From Panonychus citri (Eukaryota > Arthropoda > Arachnida > Trombidiformes > Tetranychidae), in assembly GCF_014898815.1 (NCBI RefSeq), contig NW_026515529.1, positions 186,001 through 250,000 of the forward strand: a stretch of DNA of 64,000 nt. The letters are read 5' to 3'. This document shows positions 60,098 through 64,000 of the stretch, one piece after another. Numbering within the stretch: the first letter of the stretch is position 1; the number at the start of each line of letters is the position of its first letter. Under the pieces are notes generated by a model, which saw only the letters and a list, made by a program, of their open reading frames with translations, ran no database searches and had not been told where the DNA came from. The position numbers were made by a program, and so were the translations under genes.

Positions 60098-60160
60098 TGA
60101 GCTGACTACCGTCAGCTCATCCTCTTTTATACACATTTTATGAAATTTAAATTTCCCGCC
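60098..60160 (-). promoter_or_regulatory. Right-end promoter of Polinton 2: hairpin, TATA box and E2F-like site
   Basis: An 8-bp-arm hairpin (GAGCTGAC/GTCAGCTC, 60098-60117), TATAAAAG (about 60123-60131) and a perfect E2F-type TTTCCCGCC (60152-60160). They lie in front of the tiny TM/TBP-like pair. Confidence 0.45.
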
Positions 60161-60227
60161 GAAAAGTTGATCTGAAATATGGTCACTGAATGTTGGTATT
60201 GTTCTCTGAATTGGTTAGAAAACTTTG

Positions 60228-60377
60228 ATCTGGAGTGTGAATCTGTTCCAGAGTTTCATGTGCTGGAGTGTGAGTTTTGTGCTGGAGTGTAAGTATGTGC
60301 TGGAGTTTCATGTGCTGGAGTGTGAGTTTTGTGCTGGAGTGTAAGTATGTGCTGGAAGAGGCCTTTACTTAACTACT
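60228..60377. repeat. Polinton 2 right TIR
   Basis: Reverse complement of the left TIR with extra CTCCAGCACA-type units; ends ACTTAACTACT. Confidence 0.93.
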
Positions 60378-60516
60378 GTTCTAAATTATAATCAGTCCAA
60401 GATTTATCTCAACTGCAATTGGGTGAATTCTGGTCAATATCAACTATCGATTCTTATGCTAAGACGTCGAGGTCCATTTGAAACAGGAGACATTGACAAC
60501 TTGATCACTTATAGTG
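60378..60516 (+). pseudogene. Glycoprotein family copy F, right part
   Basis: Resumes exon 2 at the second GTTCTA and encodes NYNQSKIYLNCNWVNSGQY.. to the juxtamembrane TYSD. It then joins abruptly to the duplicated block, with no TM or tail. Confidence 0.88.
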
Positions 60517-61109
60517 ATCGATTTCGAAAGGCCATACGGTATTTGGCATAAGACTCAGTTCGTTTTCACGAATATTTCATTGTCTTAATTACTCCAGATT
60601 CGTAAATGAATTGGCACATACTAATCGTTCAATTGATGTTGATCAAATTCACTCTTCAATCAGAATCTTAATTTAACATCATTCCATCAGAGAAATTAGG
60701 CCAACGGGTCACACAGTAAATCCATGTTTCAGTCCAACTAATATTCACGTAGCCAACACTCCTGATGAATCGACATTTGATTTGGACTTCGATCTATTTT
60801 TAGTCAATTCAACATTTTGGTAGCTGTGAAGGCCTAAAATTGTCGATACCGATTGAATCGTGAAAAAATAGTTCGGAGAAATTATACAAAACACCAACAG
60901 TGCAGAACGTTTACACTTTTGTTCTAAGCATTCAATTGTAATCAAGAAGTTATGTACATTGGGATATGAGGATGAAAATAAATCTCGATTATTATCCAGA
61001 ATATAATCCTAATTGTGTTTTGACAATAAGAGTAAACCACAGTTGAAATACCCAATGGATACAATGAACAGTTAATTGTTTGTATTAATATTTTAATCTC
61101 TCGGACAAA
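60516..61109. repeat. Segmental duplication, copy 2, and upstream region of copy G
   Basis: Matches 35528-36042 and then 40938-41016, that is, the P-element-free version of the locus. Contains a glycoprotein exon-2 fragment near 60690-60825 and the 5' region of the gene at 61110. Confidence 0.92.
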
Positions 61110-63210
61110 ATGTTTCATTTAATTTCTTCAACAAGATTTTCTTCGTTTTGTATAATTCTCTCATCGATAGTTGGTGTTAATACTAATCTTATAATCCACG
61201 AATCAAATGTTTGGATTCCGATATTCAACAACAATTTACGAACCCTTATTTCTTTTTCACTGATGACAAATTTTACCCAACTAATTATTCAAGTCGAGTT
61301 CTCAACACAAACCCTAGTACAGTTGGTGAAGCAAATAGCACGACTCGTTTTGTTCCAGCTTATTCTCATAAACCCAGTAACTTCATATTGCAAAGCAAGA
61401 GCAGCTACAACTCCGTTATTAATTACGTGCATTATAATTTTACAGAAAACGGTTTTGAAGTTATAGCCGGGCCTTTTTCTCGAGGAAACATCAGGACCCA
61501 TCGATGGCTTTCCATCAGTGATTCAATTTATGGAATCGGAATGATATTAGAATTCAATATGACGAATTCTCAAGTAGATTTATTTCTATTTGTTCGATCT
61601 TATGCTGATTACAATACTTTTGTATCAACTGATCAACTTTCTCCCGTCGAATCCACCGTTCGCTCGTTGAAAATTCTTCAAGTCTTCAAGTTTCGAGAAA
61701 AGATCTACTCGTTCGGCCTTCTGACGATTCATCTCCTAAGGCCAGTCTACTTCATCTCTCAGATATCAAACTTTTCAATCATCAGGGAACGTGCCATTTT
61801 AAGTAGATATATAATAACTGAACTTCATTCTATTACATTATATGAACGTTATGGTTCAGTTGACAAAGTTCGATTTGTTGATTCTTTTTCTATCATGAGC
61901 AATGGATCTTCTTTCTCTTTAATTGCGTTCTCTTATAATCGAAATGAAACAGATCATATTGCAGTGTTTCCATTTAATCCGATGCTGCATGACTTTGAAG
62001 GGCCAACTAATCGTTGTCAAACCGTGAGAACTTTATGGAAGGCTGATATTTTCAACCAATCTGGCCCAGAGTGTAACTCTTTTAGTTATCAGGGCGTGCT
62101 TTCGTTATCACGAATATTCTCAATACGTAAAGAATTTACAGGGTATCATCTTACAGATATTCTAACGGAAAACTGGACACGAATAGTTGATTTTGTTCCA
62201 TTGGCTCTTGATGCGACTCCTGGTTATGTTTTTCTTGTTCTTTCCTCTAACAGATATTTTACCAGATATCGATATTCAATTCACTTTGTCAATGAAAATT
62301 ATTCTGTCTCGACCCACCCGATCGAAAGGACATTCACTCATCCTAATATTGTTGACGCAAATGAAACAGTATCACAAATTTATTACTACGGTTTTACTCA
62401 TCCACGAGCCATAATTACACTCAATCAGTATTCTTACACTGAATCAATTATTTTGTGTCCATTCTTGAACAATTCATGTATTGATTGTTTTACAACCAAA
62501 GTTTATAATCCAAATGGTAATTTTCTTCGATATTGTCAATGGAGACGAGGAAATTCATTAACATCGGGCGAATGTTCAATCGGTGGTTCAAATTCTTCTG
62601 ATTCAAGGTAATAATTTGAAGAGTTACTCTTTTATCCTATTTAATTCTAATCCATCATCTTTTTTACAGAGAAACTACACTCACGAACCAAACAGTAAAT
62701 CCATGTTTCCGTCCAACTAATATCCAAGTAGACTACACTTCGGATGAACCGACATTTGATTTGAACTTCGATCTCCTTGGTTTCCATTCAAGATATGCAG
62801 ATATTTTTCCCTTGAACTTCACTTTAGTCGACATTACAACACTTTCATTCATAGAAAATTGTACTGTTGTGAGTTATAATCAGTCCAAGATTTATCTCAA
62901 CTGCAACTGGGTGAATTCTGGTCAATATCAACTATCGATTCTTATGCTTAGACGACGAGGTCCATTTGAAACAGAAGACATTGACAACTCGGTTACTTAT
63001 AGTGATTCTTTCACCATCGGTTCACCGAAACCTCCTAAATCTTCATTTTTTTATATTCTGTTTATTATACTACGAGTTTGCATCTTTATTATCTCTGTGA
63101 TTGTGATCGTTGTTTTTCATTATGCATTAGTTTTTTCGCTGTATTTACAAAACAAAAACCATCGCAAAAGACAGAAAATTGTGTCACTTGCAACGAGATC
63201 AAAAAGCTAA
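61110..63210 (+). pseudogene. Glycoprotein family copy G, one-base frameshift in exon 1
   Basis: Exons 61110-62607 and 62670-63210. All domains are present as in copies A and E, but a C-run near 61243-61246 has one C fewer than copy E, shifting the frame after residue 45. From 61248 on the frame is open to the splice and through exon 2 (IPT-like, TM, tail QNKNHRKRQKIVSLATRSKS). A single homopolymer difference could be real or a base-calling error, so the gene may be functional. The tail is like that of copy A. Confidence 0.82.
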
Positions 63211-63762
63211 AAGGTCTGTTGTTAATCATAAATTCAAAAATCCGAACCAAAAAATCAATCTAAAAAGCAGAATGGTTGTCTCAAGTTATAAAATCGAAAT
63301 CGACGATCCATTATTTCAATAGAGCCTTTTTGGTACCTCTGGACATTATCACTCGCTATGAGGTCGTTAGTTTATTATATTTATAAATAAAAAAGTAATT
63401 TTCACTCATCGAGAAGAATATAAGTTTAACGAGGAAAATTCTTTGATTATGACTAACAATCAATTCGTTTATCGAATTCACCCTTCAAGTAGAGCTATAC
63501 AAACTTCTCACGACTTTTATACTTTCGATAGAATCTCTGAGTAGATTTCCGGAAGTGGTTAATAGTCAAGAGATTTCGAAGAAATCAAAAGAATTTCAGG
63601 TCAGGAAAAGGTCATTTCTAAAAAGTTTAAACCCGAAGTAACCAAAAACTATTAATAAAAATCACTTCCGTATCATTTTGTAAAAAGATCTCAAGTTTTG
63701 AGTTTAGATATCCAAATGAAATGATAAAAGTCAATTGTTTGTATTTTCGTCTCTCGGACAAA
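63211..63762. other. Intergenic stretch before copy H
   Basis: No convincing ORF. The last 60 bp resemble the upstream end of the copies at 41017 and 61110 (TTTGTATT..CTCTCGGACAAAATG). Confidence 0.6.
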
Positions 63763-64000
63763 ATGTTTCATTTATTTTCATTGACAAGTTTTTCTTCAAT
63801 TTTTATATTTCTCTCATCGATAGTTGGTGTTAATTGTCATCTTCTTATCCACGAATCAAATGTTTGGGTTCCAATTTCCAACCACAGTTTATGAGCTCCT
63901 TATTTCTTTTTCATTCAATTTCTTTAGAAAGTTATTCATCAATTAAGCCTTTGTGTAAACTTTTATCGTTGGGTTAATGATTGGAAACTTTTACTGTTTG
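63763..64000 (+). pseudogene. Glycoprotein family copy H (start of a degraded copy)
   Basis: Recognisable signal peptide and first mature residues (LSSIVGVNCHLLIHESNVWVPISNHSL), then TGA near 63891 where other copies continue. Similarity fades after about 63920. The window ends shortly afterwards. Confidence 0.8.

Larger units (their letters stand above)
45691..60377. mobile_element. Polinton/Maverick 2 (14.7 kb)
   Basis: Ends AGTAGTTAAGTAAAGGCC and its reverse complement; 6-bp target duplication GTTCTA at 45685-45690 and 60378-60383. TIRs are about 100-150 bp, built of CTCCAGCACA-type repeats. Gene order mirrors Polinton 1 but with fewer left-end genes. The whole minus-strand block is intact; only polB is broken. 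Confidence 0.97.

Overview
The window is AT-rich eukaryotic DNA. Introns are short (about 45-70 bp) with GTAAG/GTAATA donors and TTTACAG/TTTTAG acceptors, promoters carry TATA boxes, and the repeats (Polinton/Maverick, P element, mariner) are typical of animals. The one single-copy housekeeping gene, snurportin-1, is animal-like. An arthropod, perhaps a mite or other chelicerate, is my best guess, but nothing here fixes the species.

Three layers can be separated. (1) Host genes: snurportin-1 (1818-2991, minus) lies head-to-head with a small membrane-protein gene whose intact copy is at 9847-10296. A tandem family of type I membrane glycoproteins follows: signal peptide, propeller-like ectodomain, PSI-like cysteine cluster, IPT-like domain, TM and tail, with a Sema-PSI-IPT (plexin-ectodomain) look. 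Two copies are intact (6748-8797 and 41017-43439), one has a single frameshift (61110-63210), and about nine more are pseudogenes or fragments. (2) Mobile elements inserted into that family: Polinton 1 (14053-34163, TSD AATTCT), Polinton 2 (45691-60377, TSD GTTCTA) and a THAP-type P element (36051-40937, 8-bp TSD AGTAAACC). A mariner (17210-18457) is nested in Polinton 1. Two MITEs (4373-4830, 9043-9229) have TA duplications. (3) Segmental duplications and tandem or inverted repeats between these.

Both Polintons share one gene plan. Plus-strand genes at the left end lead into a protein-primed DNA polymerase B that converges on a minus-strand block: protease, major capsid, small GYGIGS protein, minor capsid, integrase with chromodomain, MNTVTRM protein, small basic protein, packaging ATPase, MEYIC protein, PC4-like protein, TBP-like protein and a tiny TM protein. 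In Polinton 2 the whole minus block reads open while polB has four frameshifts and a stop. In Polinton 1 polB, ATPase, major capsid and two small genes are frameshifted, while integrase, protease, minor capsid, TBP-like and PC4-like genes read open.

The most notable signal is at the right end of both Polintons. There is a two-repeat TATA-binding-protein homologue beside a protein with a PC4/Sub1-like motif, and strong TATA boxes stand just upstream of several genes in that block. Polinton 2 repeats a roughly 55-bp promoter cassette in front of two genes. Polinton 1 has a near-perfect heat-shock element plus a CRE at its right end. This suggests an element-encoded transcription-initiation module. 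A second surprise is the Polinton 1 minor capsid protein, enlarged from about 290 to 761 residues by a long coiled coil. All functional calls come from reading motifs; no database search was run.
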